Assembly (NCBI RefSeq): GCF_011046485.1
Contig: NZ_CP049256.1
Coordinates: forward strand, 2,418,001 to 2,482,000
Direction of reading: 5' to 3'
Length of the DNA stretch: 64,000 nt
DNA from: Microbacterium sp. 4R-513
Lineage (GTDB): Bacteria; Actinomycetota; Actinomycetes; Actinomycetales; Microbacteriaceae
The position numbers and the translations under genes are program-made. Below, in pieces: positions 34,107 to 42,770 of the stretch; within the stretch, counting starts at the first letter, position 1, and each line of letters starts with the position of its first letter. Under the pieces are notes generated by a model, which was given only the letters and a program-made list of their open reading frames with translations, made no database searches and was not told where the DNA came from.

Positions 34107-35250
34107 CGCGCGCGACGAGCCCGCCGCCCTCGCGCGCCGCGAGGTCGAGCGACCCTCCGTGGGCTTCGACGATCGCCGAGACGATGGCCAGGCCGAGGCC
34201 CGACCCGCTGATGCCCTCCGACCGGCGCACGCGGCCAGCGCCGCGCACGAACGGCTCCGTGAGCGTGGCCACGACACCGGCGTCCAACGGGATGCCGGTG
34301 TTCTCCACCCGGAGTTCCGCGCTGCCGGGGCGCGTCTCGGTCGTGACCCAGACGCTTCCCCCGGCGACGTTGTGCACCACGGCGTTGCGCACCAGGTTCG
34401 CCACCAGCCGTTCCAGCAGTGTGCGGTCCCCCGAGACGACGGCGGGAGCGGTGGAGACGTGCAGATGGATGCCGCGGGCAGACGCCGACCCCGCACCCGC
34501 GGCGAGCTCATCCGGCCCGGCCGGAGCGGGCGCAGCGACGGCCGACTCCTCGTCGACGACCTCGGTCACGAGCGCGGCGAGGTCGACCCGAGCCCGATCG
34601 ATCGCGCCGCCGTGGCCCAGGCGGGCGAGCGCCAGAAGCGACTCGGTGATCGCGATCGCGCGGTCGTTCGTCTCGGCGATGCGCTCGAGCAGACCGTCGA
34701 TGTCGCGTTCGGGGTCGCGCTGGGCGACCTCGACCATCGTGCGGATGATCGCGTGCGGTGTGCGCAGCTCGTGCGAGGCGTTGGCGGCGAAGCGACGCTC
34801 CTCATCGATCGTCTGCTGCACGCGGGCGAGCATGGCATCGAAGGTGTCGGCCAGCTCCGTCAGCTCGTCGCGGGGGCCGGGCAGGGCGATCCGCTGGTCG
34901 AGCGACCCGTCGCGCACCTGGCGCGCCACCTCGGTGATGCGGTCGAGCGGTCGCAGCACGATGCCGGCGAGCAGCCATCCGCCCACGAGGCCCAGGACGC
35001 CCAGGGCGGCGGTCGCCCACAGCGCGTACCGGACGAACACCTCGAGCAGATTCGAGCGGTTGGGCGCCCACCCGCCGCCGTCGACGACCAGGCTTCCGTT
35101 GGGCACGAAGCGGAGCAGCAGGAAGCCCACGGCGAACATCGCGATGCCGGCGACGAGCACGAGTCCGGCGTAGCTCAGGGTCAGCTTGATCCGGACCGAC
35201 AGGCCCTCCGGCCGCACGGTGTCAGTCGTCGGCAGCGTGGGCCGCGGCAT
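34087..35250 (-). CDS. Sensor histidine kinase (EnvZ/OmpR-type)
   Basis: A 387-residue kinase. TM1 is at about 23-46 and TM2 at about 75-97, enclosing a short 30-residue extracellular loop; HAMP at about 98-150; HisKA with phosphoacceptor His in FAANASHELRTPHAIIRTM; HATPase with LVANLVRNAVVHN (N-box), VENTG and GSGLGLAIV (G-boxes). The His-x-x-x-Thr-Pro-His rather than Pro-Leu context is slightly unusual. Its ATG is within the end of the response-regulator gene (29-nt overlap), with GGAGG upstream, so the pair is coupled. The signal may be cell-wall stress, given VanZ and VanY neighbours (inference). Confidence 0.9.
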   Translation of the reverse strand: MPRPTLPTTDTVRPEGLSVRIKLTLSYAGLVLVAGIAMFAVGFLLLRFVPNGSLVVDGGGWAPNRSNLLEVFVRYALWATAALGVLGLVGGWLLAGIVLRPLDRITEVARQVRDGSLDQRIALPGPRDELTELADTFDAMLARVQQTIDEERRFAANASHELRTPHAIIRTMVEVAQRDPERDIDGLLERIAETNDRAIAITESLLALARLGHGGAIDRARVDLAALVTEVVDEESAVAAPAPAGPDELAAGAGSASARGIHLHVSTAPAVVSGDRTLLERLVANLVRNAVVHNVAGGSVWVTTETRPGSAELRVENTGIPLDAGVVATLTEPFVRGAGRVRRSEGISGSGLGLAIVSAIVEAHGGSLDLAAREGGGLVARVTLPSV

Positions 35251-35914
35251 CCGTCGCCTCCGTCATGCGATAGCCGACGCCCGGAACCGTCTCGATCACC
35301 CAGGGCTCGCCGAGTCGCTTCCGCAGCGTCGAGATCGTGATCCGCACGGCGTTCGTGAACGGATCGGCGTTCTCGTCCCACGCCCTCTCGAGCAGCTCTT
35401 CCGCGCTGATGACGCCGCCCCGCGCCGAGAGCAGCACCTCGAGCACGGCGAACTGCTTGCGGGTGAGCGACACGTAGTGTCCGTCGCGGTACACCTCGCG
35501 ACGGAACGGGTCGAGTCGGATGCCGGCGTACTCGACGACCGGGGGGATGCCGTCCGCCGGGCGGCGGCCGAGCGCTCGCAGCCGGAGCACGAGCTCGCGC
35601 AGTGCGAAGGGCTTGGTGAGGTAGTCGTCCGCGCCGCTCTCGAACCCGGTCGCCTTGTCGTCCAGGCGATCGGCGGCGGTCAGCATGAGGATGCGCGGAC
35701 TCGCAGGAGCGGTGACGGTCTGTCGTGCGACCTCGTCGCCGTTCGGCCCGGGGATGTCGCGATCGAGGACGACGACGTCGTACTGATTGATCGACAGCAG
35801 CTCGAGGGCGGTGTCCCCGTCGCCGGCGATGTCGGCGGCGATGGCCTCGAGACGCAGACCGTCGCGGATGGCCTCGGCGAGGTAGAGCTCGTCCTCGACG
35901 ATCAGCACGCGCAT
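35222..35914 (-). CDS. OmpR-family response regulator
   Basis: A 230-residue regulator. The receiver domain (1-120) has the acidic pocket (VEDE), phosphoacceptor Asp51 in VVVLDRDIPGPNG, and Lys in YLTKPF. The winged-helix domain (about 130-220) has LTRKQFAVLEVLLSARGG and VRITISTLRKRLGEP.VIETVPGVGYRM. It is first in a two-gene operon with its kinase. Its promoter is leaderless (TAGGCT six bases from the ATG) and faces the VanY gene across a shared 87-bp region holding 11-bp-spaced CATAT repeats. Confidence 0.92.
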   Translation of the reverse strand: MRVLIVEDELYLAEAIRDGLRLEAIAADIAGDGDTALELLSINQYDVVVLDRDIPGPNGDEVARQTVTAPASPRILMLTAADRLDDKATGFESGADDYLTKPFALRELVLRLRALGRRPADGIPPVVEYAGIRLDPFRREVYRDGHYVSLTRKQFAVLEVLLSARGGVISAEELLERAWDENADPFTNAVRITISTLRKRLGEPWVIETVPGVGYRMTEATDAAAHAADD

Positions 35915-35926
35915 GGGGTCAGCCTA
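35915..35926 (-). promoter_or_regulatory. -10 box for the response regulator (leaderless)
   Basis: Minus-strand TAGGCT (35926-35921) is followed by GACCCC and the ATG at 35914. Confidence 0.55.
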
Positions 35927-35934
35927 GGGCGCAC

Positions 35935-35955
35935 GGCATATCGCAGACATATGCC
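35935..35955. promoter_or_regulatory. Candidate OmpR-type operator between RR and VanY
   Basis: GGCATAT (35935-35941) and ATATGCC (35949-35955) form a dyad with a 7-nt spacer. The same segment contains CATAT at 35937 and 35948, an exact 11-bp direct repeat, the spacing used by OmpR-family regulators. TACGCT (35964-35969) on the plus strand is a -10 candidate for vanY. Autoregulation and VanY control are plausible. Confidence 0.55.
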
Positions 35956-36001
35956 CGCTCGCTTACGCTCCCGCAACGGGCGCGCGCGTGGGATGGATGG
36001 C

Positions 36002-36585
36002 ATGACCGTTCTGCCCGCGCCCGCCGTTCCGCCGACTCCTCGCCCACGCGGGGGACTTTCGTCGCGATCGGGGCGCTCGCCGCAATAGCCATCGCGGTCG
36101 CCTTGTGGGGGATCGTGTTCCTCCAAGCGGGTGCGCTCGCCGCGCCGTACGCACCTCGCGCCGACGACGGCTACCTCGAGCAGCCTGTCTCGTTGGACTC
36201 CCCGGACGCGGCGATCGCGAACCTCGATCCCGCCCTCCTCTCCGCGATGAGGGAAGCCGCGGATGCCGCGGCCGCCGACGGCGTGTCTTTCGAGGTCACG
36301 AGCGGCTGGCGCACCAGGCAGTACCAGCAGTGGCTGCTCGAGGACGCCGTCGAGAAGTACGGCAGCGAAGAGGTCGCCCTGCAGTGGGTGGCGCCGCCGG
36401 ACCGCTCGCACCACGTCACGGGAGATGCCGTGGACGTCGGGCCGCTCGACGCGCAGTCGTGGCTCATCGACCACGGCTCGGACTGGGGCCTCTGTCAGAT
36501 CTACGCGAACGAGCGTTGGCACTTCGAACTCGCCACGGATCCGGGCGGGGTCTGCCCGGCGCTCGTCGAGAACGCGGCGGGCTGA
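36002..36585 (+). pseudogene. VanY-type D-Ala-D-Ala carboxypeptidase, one-base frameshift
   Basis: The frame starting at 36002 (MTVLPAPAVPPTPRPRG) ends soon after, while TFVAIGALAAIAIAVALWG, a signal anchor, and the whole peptidase continue in another frame to 36585. One extra base in the G5 run 36050-36054 joins them into a protein of about 194 residues. The peptidase part has TSGWRT, SHHVTGDAVDVG (His and Asp zinc ligands) and NERWHFEL (catalytic Glu and zinc His), complete for VanY/LdcB. It would trim peptidoglycan stem peptides outside the cell. The intact active site argues for a sequence error. A TTG start at 36103 would cut the anchor in half. Confidence 0.8.
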
Positions 36586-36631
36586 TGAGTCTCATCGCCG
36601 GGTCGAGCCGGCGGCCCGCCGCGCGGATGGC

Positions 36632-36799
36632 TCACATCGGGCGGGACTCCGACGGGCCGGATGACGTCGGCTCGTCCGGTGACGGGGCGGGAGTCTCGTC
36701 CGGGCTGGGTGCGAGCGGCTCGTCCGGCGACGGCACGGTCGGCTCCGCAGGGTTCGGCGCGAGCGGCTCCGCGGGGTTCGGCACATTCGGCTCGGACGG
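36632..36799 (-). repeat. 24-bp tandem repeats in the Pro-rich gene
   Basis: About seven degenerate 24-bp units encode the octapeptide repeat of residues 54-108. The three-base multiple keeps the frame. Confidence 0.65.
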
Positions 36800-36958
36800 C
36801 GTCGGATCCGTCGGCGGTGACACCGGCTGGCCCGGAACCGCCGGCGTGTCCGGGCCGGACGGTGCGGTCGGCGCCCCGGGCACTTCTCCGGGCACGGGCC
36901 CGCCCGGCGTCTGACCGGGATCGCCGGGGAGGGGGACGCCGGGAAGTGTTTCGCTCAT
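36632..36958 (-). CDS. Proline-rich octapeptide-repeat protein
   Basis: A 108-residue, highly acidic, Pro-rich protein without hydrophobic segments. From residue 54 it consists of about seven 8-residue units (PAEPLAPN, PDEPLAPS and variants). GGAG lies upstream of the ATG at 36958. No domain is recognised; it is intrinsically disordered and may be a linker-like or cell-wall-spanning cytosolic protein. The opposite strand shows an open Gly/Ser-rich frame, which is only the complement of the repeats. Moderate confidence that it is expressed. Confidence 0.5.
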   Translation of the reverse strand: MSETLPGVPLPGDPGQTPGGPVPGEVPGAPTAPSGPDTPAVPGQPVSPPTDPTPSEPNVPNPAEPLAPNPAEPTVPSPDEPLAPSPDETPAPSPDEPTSSGPSESRPM

Positions 36959-37146
36959 CGGATGCTCCAACTCGGTTCCGGCCGGCCATCTGCCGGCCAG
37001 CGCTCGTTGCCCCCAGCCTCCGTCGCACGCACCGGCCCGCCAAGGCCTTGACGTCTGCCGTGCCGACGAGTACCCGGCGAGGACTCCGGTGCCGCCGCCC
37101 GGATCACGGTGCGCACGACGTCCCGGCGGTATGCGCCGCATGAAGA

Positions 37147-37190
37147 GACGACGGATGCCGCGATTCCGCGGGCCCGCGGCATCCGTCGTC
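37147..37190. terminator. Terminator downstream of the FBP_C gene
   Basis: GACGACGGATGCCGCG (37147-37162) pairs perfectly with CGCGGCATCCGTCGTC (37175-37190) around a 12-nt loop. The arms are identical to those of the hairpin at 44010-44053. Confidence 0.7.
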
Positions 37191-37192
37191 GT

Positions 37193-37684
37193 TCAGATCT
37201 GTCCGAGCACGTCCCGGACGAAGCCGGCGACGTTGTCGCGGAGCATCTCGATGCGCCGGTCGCGTGCGGCCTCACGGTCGAAACCGAGGTACGCCGACGG
37301 AGGCAGCTTGCGGACGTTCCGCGGGCACTCGAAGTCCTCGCAGATCAGGGTGCCGATCGTGTCGCCGCGGCGACCGGCTTCGCCGACCCGCTTCGCCGTG
37401 TAGAGGACGACCTCGTTGGGGAGGTGGATGTCGGAGCACCACGAGCACTGCGGCCGTGAGCGGGCGCGCGTCTCGGCCTGGCGAAGGTGCAGGCCGACGA
37501 GCTCGCCGTCGAGTTCGACGACGACATAGCCGACCTGCGGGAGCTTGGGGTCTCGCCAGCCCAGGAAGTCGAGACGATCCCAGTCGAGGGCGTCGAAGGC
37601 GGCGGGAAGGGTGAGGTTCTTGCGTTCGCTGCGCGAGGCGTTGACGAACGATGCCCGGATCTGGGCGTCGGTGAGGGGACGCAT
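37193..37684 (-). CDS. FBP domain protein (EF-G-binding treble-clef family)
   Basis: A 163-residue protein with the FBP_C treble-clef zinc finger: CSWCSDI and, about 30 residues later, CEDFECPRNVR, with LPNEVVLYTAKRVGEAGRRGDTIG between. The N-terminal region (LTDAQIRASFVNASRSERKNLTLP) also matches. FusB/FusC proteins of this family bind EF-G and give fusidic acid resistance; actinobacterial members are chromosomal and their role is unproven. Followed by a strong terminator. Confidence 0.85.
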   Translation of the reverse strand: MRPLTDAQIRASFVNASRSERKNLTLPAAFDALDWDRLDFLGWRDPKLPQVGYVVVELDGELVGLHLRQAETRARSRPQCSWCSDIHLPNEVVLYTAKRVGEAGRRGDTIGTLICEDFECPRNVRKLPPSAYLGFDREAARDRRIEMLRDNVAGFVRDVLGQI

Positions 37685-37923
37685 GAGCGTGCTTTCTGTG
37701 CGGTCGCCGGAACGGCGACGGATCGTGTGAGGGAACTCGGAGCGCGGGAGCGCTCGAACGAGGGATGCGGGGTCGAGCCTCAGGCTCTCCGCGCCGCCGA
37801 CGCTGGGCGCGTCGACGACCTCCTCACGCCCGCGGGCCGTACACGATCAGACACGAGGTGCGAGTTTACCCGCCCGCGGCGGTCGGGGCGACCGATGCGA
37901 CGCGACCTGCGTGACGAACGACA

Positions 37924-37959
37924 GAGGGATGCCGCGACCCGTGGGCCGCGGCATCCCTC
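37924..37959. terminator. Terminator downstream of the ABC transporter operon
   Basis: GAGGGATGCCGCG (37924-37936) pairs with CGCGGCATCCCTC (37947-37959), 10-nt loop, 17 bases after the substrate-binding protein stop on the minus strand. Confidence 0.65.
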
Positions 37960-37976
37960 CGTGCTCGGACGAGCGC

Positions 37977-38891
37977 TCAGCTGAGATCGTTCTGCGCGAG
38001 CCAGTCCTTCGCGATGTCGTCGGCCGACCGCTGGTCGCTGGTCGACTCCACGTTGAGGGCGACGAGCCCCTCGGGGGTGAGGGCCGCGCTCACGGCGTTG
38101 ATGACGTCGGCGATCTGGTCGGCGACATCGGCATTGACGAGCGGCACGACGTGCGACGCCAGGAAGAGACCCTTCGGGTCGTCGAGGGTCACGAGGTCCT
38201 TCGTCTTGATGAGCGGGTCGGCGCTGTACACGTTGGCGACCTGGATGTTCCCGGCGACGAGCTCGTCGACCGTCGTGTCGGCCGTCGCCGAGAACTGCAC
38301 GTCGACGCCGTAGATGTCCTTGAGACCCTTCGGGCCGTACGGGCGCTCCTCCAGCTCGGGCGCGCCGCCCAGCACGAGTCCGGAGATTCCGGCGAGGTCG
38401 CCGATCGACGAGACGTTGTTCGCCTTCGCGAACTCGGCCGTCACGTTGTACGAGTCCTGGTCGGTCGCGGGCGACTGGTCGAGGACCGTGAGCCCGTCCG
38501 GCAGGGCATCCTTGAGCGCCGCGTAGACGTCATCCGTCGTCGTCGCGGTCGTCTCGGGGTCGTAATACTGCAGGAGGTTGCCGGTGTACTCGGGGAACAG
38601 GTCGATCGAGCCGTCTTCGAGCGACGGCATGTAGGCGTCGCGCTGGCCGATGTTGAACTGGCGCTCGACCTCGAAGCCGGCGCCTTCCAGGGCCTGTGCG
38701 TAGATCTCGGCGATGATCTCGTTCGAGTAGTACGCCTGCGAGCCGATGACAATGGTGCTGTCGTCGGTCGCGGCGCCGGTGCTGTCGTCGCCGCTCGAGA
38801 GCGGGTCGCTCGAGGCGCATCCCGCGAGGGCCAGGGCTGCGATGGCCGTGGCGCCGATCGCGAGCGAGAGTCGTGTGCGTGCTGTGAGCAT
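37977..38891 (-). CDS. OpuC/ProX-type compatible-solute-binding lipoprotein
   Basis: A 304-residue lipoprotein: signal peptide with lipobox LALAGC (Cys25), then a type F solute-binding fold of the glycine betaine/choline family: IVIGSQAYYSNEIIAEIYAQ, DLFPEYTGNLLQYY and RPYGPKGLKDIYG. It would capture betaine, choline or carnitine at the cell surface for the adjacent permeases. It is last in a four-gene minus-strand operon (ATPase, permease, permease, binding protein), 24 bases after the second permease. Confidence 0.9.
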   Translation of the reverse strand: MLTARTRLSLAIGATAIAALALAGCASSDPLSSGDDSTGAATDDSTIVIGSQAYYSNEIIAEIYAQALEGAGFEVERQFNIGQRDAYMPSLEDGSIDLFPEYTGNLLQYYDPETTATTTDDVYAALKDALPDGLTVLDQSPATDQDSYNVTAEFAKANNVSSIGDLAGISGLVLGGAPELEERPYGPKGLKDIYGVDVQFSATADTTVDELVAGNIQVANVYSADPLIKTKDLVTLDDPKGLFLASHVVPLVNADVADQIADVINAVSAALTPEGLVALNVESTSDQRSADDIAKDWLAQNDLS

Positions 38892-38915
38892 GTGTGTCTC
38901 CGTGTGGGGTGAGGG

Positions 38916-39647
38916 TCAGGTGGACGGGTCTGGGACGGCTGTCCGCAGCGGCGAGGGCGACGGCGAGGCGACGCGCCCGGGGACGGTGGAGGTGCGGGGC
39001 ACCGCGACGCGGGCGAACACCGCGAGCAGGCCGTCGAGGACGAGGGCCAGCGCGACCACGAGGATCGACGCACCGAGGATCTGGTCGAAGCGCTTGAGCG
39101 GGATCCCCTGCAGGATGAAGAACCCCAGGCCGCCGAGCCCGACATAGGCGGCGATCGTCACCGTGGCCACCACCTGCAGGGTCGCGGAGCGGAGTCCGCC
39201 GATGAGGAGCGAGAGCCCGAGGGGCACCTCGATCTTCCAGAGGATCTGCCACTCCGTCATGCCCATTGCGCGGCCGGCGTCGATGACGGAGCGATCGATG
39301 GCCTCGAAGCCGCTGTAAGCCCCCGCCAGGATGGACGGGATCGCGAGGAGCACGAAGGCGACGACGGCCGCCTCGGTCTTGAGCGTGACGCCGAAGATCA
39401 GCACGAGCAGCACGACGAGCCCGAACGAGGGCAGGGCGCGGGCTGCGCCGGTGACGAAGACCGCCGCCCCGCGGCCGCGGCCCGTGTGTCCGATGAACCA
39501 TCCGATCGGCACCGCGATGACGGCGGCGATGAGCACGGAGAAGAACGTGAAGGCGAGATGCTGGGCGATCGCCGTGGGCAGCGGAAGCGAGCCGGTCAGC
39601 CTCGCCGGCGAGAAGATCCAGGCGAAGGCCTGGGCGAAGAGATTCAC
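38916..39647 (-). CDS. OpuC-type ABC transporter permease (second)
   Basis: A 243-residue permease with about six helices and the BPD-type EAA loop in EAIDRSVIDAGRAMGMTEWQILWKIEVP (in segments; Gly in the GxAxGM turn). The C-terminus is Pro/Ser-rich. GTG at 39647 overlaps the preceding permease stop (GTGA). With its partner it forms the membrane channel of an osmoprotectant importer. Confidence 0.87.
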   Translation of the reverse strand: MNLFAQAFAWIFSPARLTGSLPLPTAIAQHLAFTFFSVLIAAVIAVPIGWFIGHTGRGRGAAVFVTGAARALPSFGLVVLLVLIFGVTLKTEAAVVAFVLLAIPSILAGAYSGFEAIDRSVIDAGRAMGMTEWQILWKIEVPLGLSLLIGGLRSATLQVVATVTIAAYVGLGGLGFFILQGIPLKRFDQILGASILVVALALVLDGLLAVFARVAVPRTSTVPGRVASPSPSPLRTAVPDPST

Positions 39648-40318
39648 ACGGCCACCGCCCGTCGCCTCGAGGGCCGGGGGACGACGGTCCGCCGGGCCCA
39701 GGGGAGGAGCACGCGTCCGAGGAGCACGAGCAGCGCGTCGACCGCGAGTGCGATGAGAACGACCGCGATGACGCCCGCGAGCACCTCGGCGATGATCCGT
39801 CGCTGCGAGCCGTTGGTGAACAGGTATCCGAGGTTCTGGACGCCGATGAGGATGCCGACGGTCGCGAGCGAGATCGTCGAGACGGCTGTGACGCGCAGCC
39901 CCGCGAGGACGACCGGGCCCGACAGCGGGAGGTCGACCGTCCAGAAGCGCCGCCACGGGCCGAAGCCGACGGCGTCCGCAGCGCTGCGCGTGACGGGGTC
40001 GACGGACGCGAGACCGTCCGCGACGGAGCGTGTCATGAGAGCCACGGCATAGATCGTGAGGGCGATGATGAGGTTCGTCTCGGAGAGGAACGGGACGCCG
40101 AGCACGGCCGCGAGCACGGCGAAGAGGGCGAACGAGGGGATCGTGTACAGCAGCCCGACACCGGTGAGCACCGGTCCGCGCAGCTTCGTGAACCGGAACG
40201 CGAGCCAGCCGAGCGGCACCGCGAGCACGAACCCGACGACGATCGCGATGATGCTCTGACGCAGGTGATCCACGGTCAGCGCGGCGATGAGATCGAGGTT
40301 GTCGACGACCCAGTTCAC
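39644..40318 (-). CDS. OpuC-type ABC transporter permease (first)
   Basis: A 224-residue permease, about five to six helices; LLYTIPSFALFAVLAAVLG, LASVDPVTRSAADAVGFGPWRRFWTVDLP (in segments, EAA loop) and GVQNLGYLFTNG are typical of OpuCB/ProW. GTG at 40318 overlaps the ATPase stop as GTGA, so the operon is translationally linked throughout. A basic C-terminal tail (RPSRRR) follows the last helix. Confidence 0.87.
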   Translation of the reverse strand: MNWVVDNLDLIAALTVDHLRQSIIAIVVGFVLAVPLGWLAFRFTKLRGPVLTGVGLLYTIPSFALFAVLAAVLGVPFLSETNLIIALTIYAVALMTRSVADGLASVDPVTRSAADAVGFGPWRRFWTVDLPLSGPVVLAGLRVTAVSTISLATVGILIGVQNLGYLFTNGSQRRIIAEVLAGVIAVVLIALAVDALLVLLGRVLLPWARRTVVPRPSRRRAVAV

Positions 40319-41139
40319 CGCGGTTCCTCCACCAGCACCCCCTGGGTGCGACCGGATGCGTCCACGAGCACCGGTCCGCGCGCTGTCTCTTTCAGCCGCA
40401 GCTCGCGGGCGCCGCGGTCGGCCCCGACGAAGCTCGCGACGAACTCGCTCGCCGGGTTCTCGAGGATCTCGCTGGGAGTGCCCACCTGAGCGATGTGCGC
40501 GCCCTTCTCGAGGATCACGACCTGGTCGCCGAGGAGGAAGGCCTCGTCGATGTCGTGCGTCACGAAGACGATCGTCTTGCGCAGCTCGCTCTGCAGGCGA
40601 CGGATCTCGGTCTGCAGCTCCTTGCGCACGATGGGGTCGACCGCGCCGAAGGGCTCGTCCATGAGCAGGATGTTGGGATCCATCGCGAGAGCGCGGGCGA
40701 CGCCGACCCGCTGCTGCTGTCCTCCGGACAGCTGGCTCGGGTACCGATCGGCGAGCGAGCGGTCGAGGCCGACGACGTCGAGCAGCTCTGCGGCCCGTTC
40801 GCGCGCGGCCTTGCGAGGGACGCCGGTCAGCACGGGAACCGTGGCGACGTTGTCGATGACCGAGAAGTGCGGGAGCAGGCCCGCGTTCTGCAGGACGTAG
40901 CCGATCCCGCGCCGCAGAGCCACGGGGCTGCGGGTCATGATCGACTCGCCGTCGATCCTGATGTCGCCGCTCGTCGGTTCGACCAGCCGGTTGATCATGC
41001 GAAGGAGCGTCGTCTTCCCGCACCCCGAGGAGCCCACCAGGACTGTCGTCTTGTGGGCGGGGATCGTGAGCGTGAAATCGTCGACGGCCACGGTGCCTTC
41101 GTCGAACCGCTTCGTGACGGATCGGAACTCGATCGCCAT
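40315..41139 (-). CDS. OpuC/ProV-type ABC transporter ATP-binding protein
   Basis: A 274-residue ATPase. Walker A VGSSGCGKTT (about 34-43), Q-loop YVLQNAGLLPH, signature LSGGQQQRVGVARAL, Walker B ILLMDEPFGAVDP and switch His in FVTHDIDEA are all present. The ATP-binding core is followed by a short C-terminal region without the full CBS pair of some OpuCA proteins, so regulation probably differs. AAAGGAC precedes the ATG. First gene of the operon, divergent from the flavin disulfide oxidoreductase. Confidence 0.92.
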   Translation of the reverse strand: MAIEFRSVTKRFDEGTVAVDDFTLTIPAHKTTVLVGSSGCGKTTLLRMINRLVEPTSGDIRIDGESIMTRSPVALRRGIGYVLQNAGLLPHFSVIDNVATVPVLTGVPRKAARERAAELLDVVGLDRSLADRYPSQLSGGQQQRVGVARALAMDPNILLMDEPFGAVDPIVRKELQTEIRRLQSELRKTIVFVTHDIDEAFLLGDQVVILEKGAHIAQVGTPSEILENPASEFVASFVGADRGARELRLKETARGPVLVDASGRTQGVLVEEPR

Positions 41140-41289
41140 ACAGTCCTTTCGACGGGGTTCCAGCAAACCACGCCTGGGAGCGCGCGGGCCCTTATGAGAC
41201 GAATCATTGACACGCGAGGTTCGGTGTGTACTTCGGGGCGGCGCCGGGACCGGATTGCCGAAATGGCCCTTGCGGCGTCGGTGTGTCGT

Positions 41290-41302
41290 TAGCGTGGCTT
41301 CG
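41290..41302 (+). promoter_or_regulatory. -10 box for the disulfide oxidoreductase (leaderless)
   Basis: TAGCGT (41290-41295) is followed by GGCTTCG and the ATG at 41303. Confidence 0.55.
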
Positions 41303-42727
41303 ATGAGCGAACTGGAATACGACGTCGTCGTGATCGGTGCGGGTCCCGTGGGAGAGAACCTCGCCGACCGGGCCAGACAGGGTGGGCTCTCGGTCATCGC
41401 CGTGGAGAGCGAGCTGGTCGGCGGTGAGTGCTCGTACTGGGCCTGCATGCCGTCCAAGACGCTCCTCCGTGCCGGCTCGGCCCTGAGGGCAGCCCGCGAT
41501 GTCGGAGGAGCGCGGGAGGCGATCACCGGCGGTGTCGACGTCGCCGCCGTGCTGGCCCGCCGTGATGCGATCGTGCACGAGTGGAACGACTCCTCGCAGG
41601 TGAAGTGGCTGCAGGGCGCGGAGATCGACCTGATCCGCGGCCACGGCCGCCTCAGCGGAGAGCGGCGCGTGGTCGTGACGGCCTGCGACGGAGCCGAGAC
41701 GACGGTCGTCGCCCGGCACGCGGTCGCCGTGTGCACAGGATCGGCTGCGCTCCTCCCCGACATCCCCGGCCTCGCCGAGGCCTCGCCGTGGACGAGCCGC
41801 GATGCGACCGGTGTCCAGAACGTCCCCCCGTCGCTCGCCATCCTCGGCGGGGGAGTCGTGGGCAGCGAGATGGCGACACTCTTCACGTCTCTGGGGTCGG
41901 CCGTCACGCTGATCGCCCGTTCCGGCCTGCTCGGGTCTCTCGAGCCCTTCGCCGGCGAGGCGGTGACGACGGCCCTCCGCGAAGCCGGTGCCGACGTGCG
42001 CACCGGGGTCGAAGTCGTCTCCGTCCGGCGTGAGGATGAAGGCGACGGCGACGTCGTCCTCGAGCTCACCGACGGCTCGGAGGTGCGCGCATCGGAGGTC
42101 CTCGTCGCGACCGGCCGAACCCCTCGGACGGGCGAACTCGGTCTGGAGTCGGTGGGACTGGAAGCCGGCGCCTGGCTGGACGTCGACGACACCATGCGGG
42201 TGCGCGGACACGACTGGCTCTACGCGGTCGGCGACGTCAATCATCGGGCGCTGCTCACCCACCAGGGCAAGTACCAGGCCCGCGCCGCCGGTGACGTCAT
42301 CGCCGCGCGGGCACTCGGGCGGGACGTCGACGACCGTCCGTGGGGAAAGCACGTCGCCACGGCGGATCACGCCACAATCCCGCAGGTCGTGTTCACCGAC
42401 CCGGAGGTGGCGTCCGTCGGCCACACGGAGGCATCGGCGGGACGAGCGGGCATCGAAGTGCGGGTGCTCGACTACGACATGTCCTGGGTGTCGGGCGCGA
42501 GCACCTATGCCGACCACTACCGCGGCACCGCCCGCGCCGTCGTCGATGTCGAGCGGGGCGTCCTCGTCGGCGCGACCTTCGTGGGGGCGGACGTCGCCGA
42601 GCTGCTGCACTCGGCGACGATCGCGATCGTCGGAGAGGTCCCGATCGATCGGCTCTGGCACGCCGTGCCGTCCTACCCGACTCTCAGTGAGGTGTGGCTG
42701 CGCTGGCTCGAGGAATTCGGACGCTGA
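41303..42727 (+). CDS. Pyridine nucleotide-disulfide oxidoreductase family protein
   Basis: A 474-residue class I flavoprotein. VVVIGAGPVGENLA binds FAD; the redox-active pair is GGECSYWACMPSK (C-x4-C); LAILGGGVVGSEMATLF is the NAD(P) fold; WLYAVGDVN is the second FAD site. The dimerisation domain ends with HAVPSYPTLSEVWLRWL, where the His of the His-Glu dyad is retained (WHAVPSYPT). It lacks a lipoyl or mercury-binding extension; nearest relatives are LpdA/MerA-like enzymes of unknown disulfide substrate. Leaderless-type promoter; stands alone. Confidence 0.87.
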   Translation: MSELEYDVVVIGAGPVGENLADRARQGGLSVIAVESELVGGECSYWACMPSKTLLRAGSALRAARDVGGAREAITGGVDVAAVLARRDAIVHEWNDSSQVKWLQGAEIDLIRGHGRLSGERRVVVTACDGAETTVVARHAVAVCTGSAALLPDIPGLAEASPWTSRDATGVQNVPPSLAILGGGVVGSEMATLFTSLGSAVTLIARSGLLGSLEPFAGEAVTTALREAGADVRTGVEVVSVRREDEGDGDVVLELTDGSEVRASEVLVATGRTPRTGELGLESVGLEAGAWLDVDDTMRVRGHDWLYAVGDVNHRALLTHQGKYQARAAGDVIAARALGRDVDDRPWGKHVATADHATIPQVVFTDPEVASVGHTEASAGRAGIEVRVLDYDMSWVSGASTYADHYRGTARAVVDVERGVLVGATFVGADVAELLHSATIAIVGEVPIDRLWHAVPSYPTLSEVWLRWLEEFGR

Positions 42728-42770
42728 GAGCAGCGCCCGGGCGCTGAGCACAGCGCACCGGGTCTGAGGA

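Noticed and set aside
36600..36914. Plus-strand Gly/Ser-rich frame resembling PGRS or collagen-like protein
   Set aside because: It is the complement of the Pro-rich repeat gene and has no start signal of its own.
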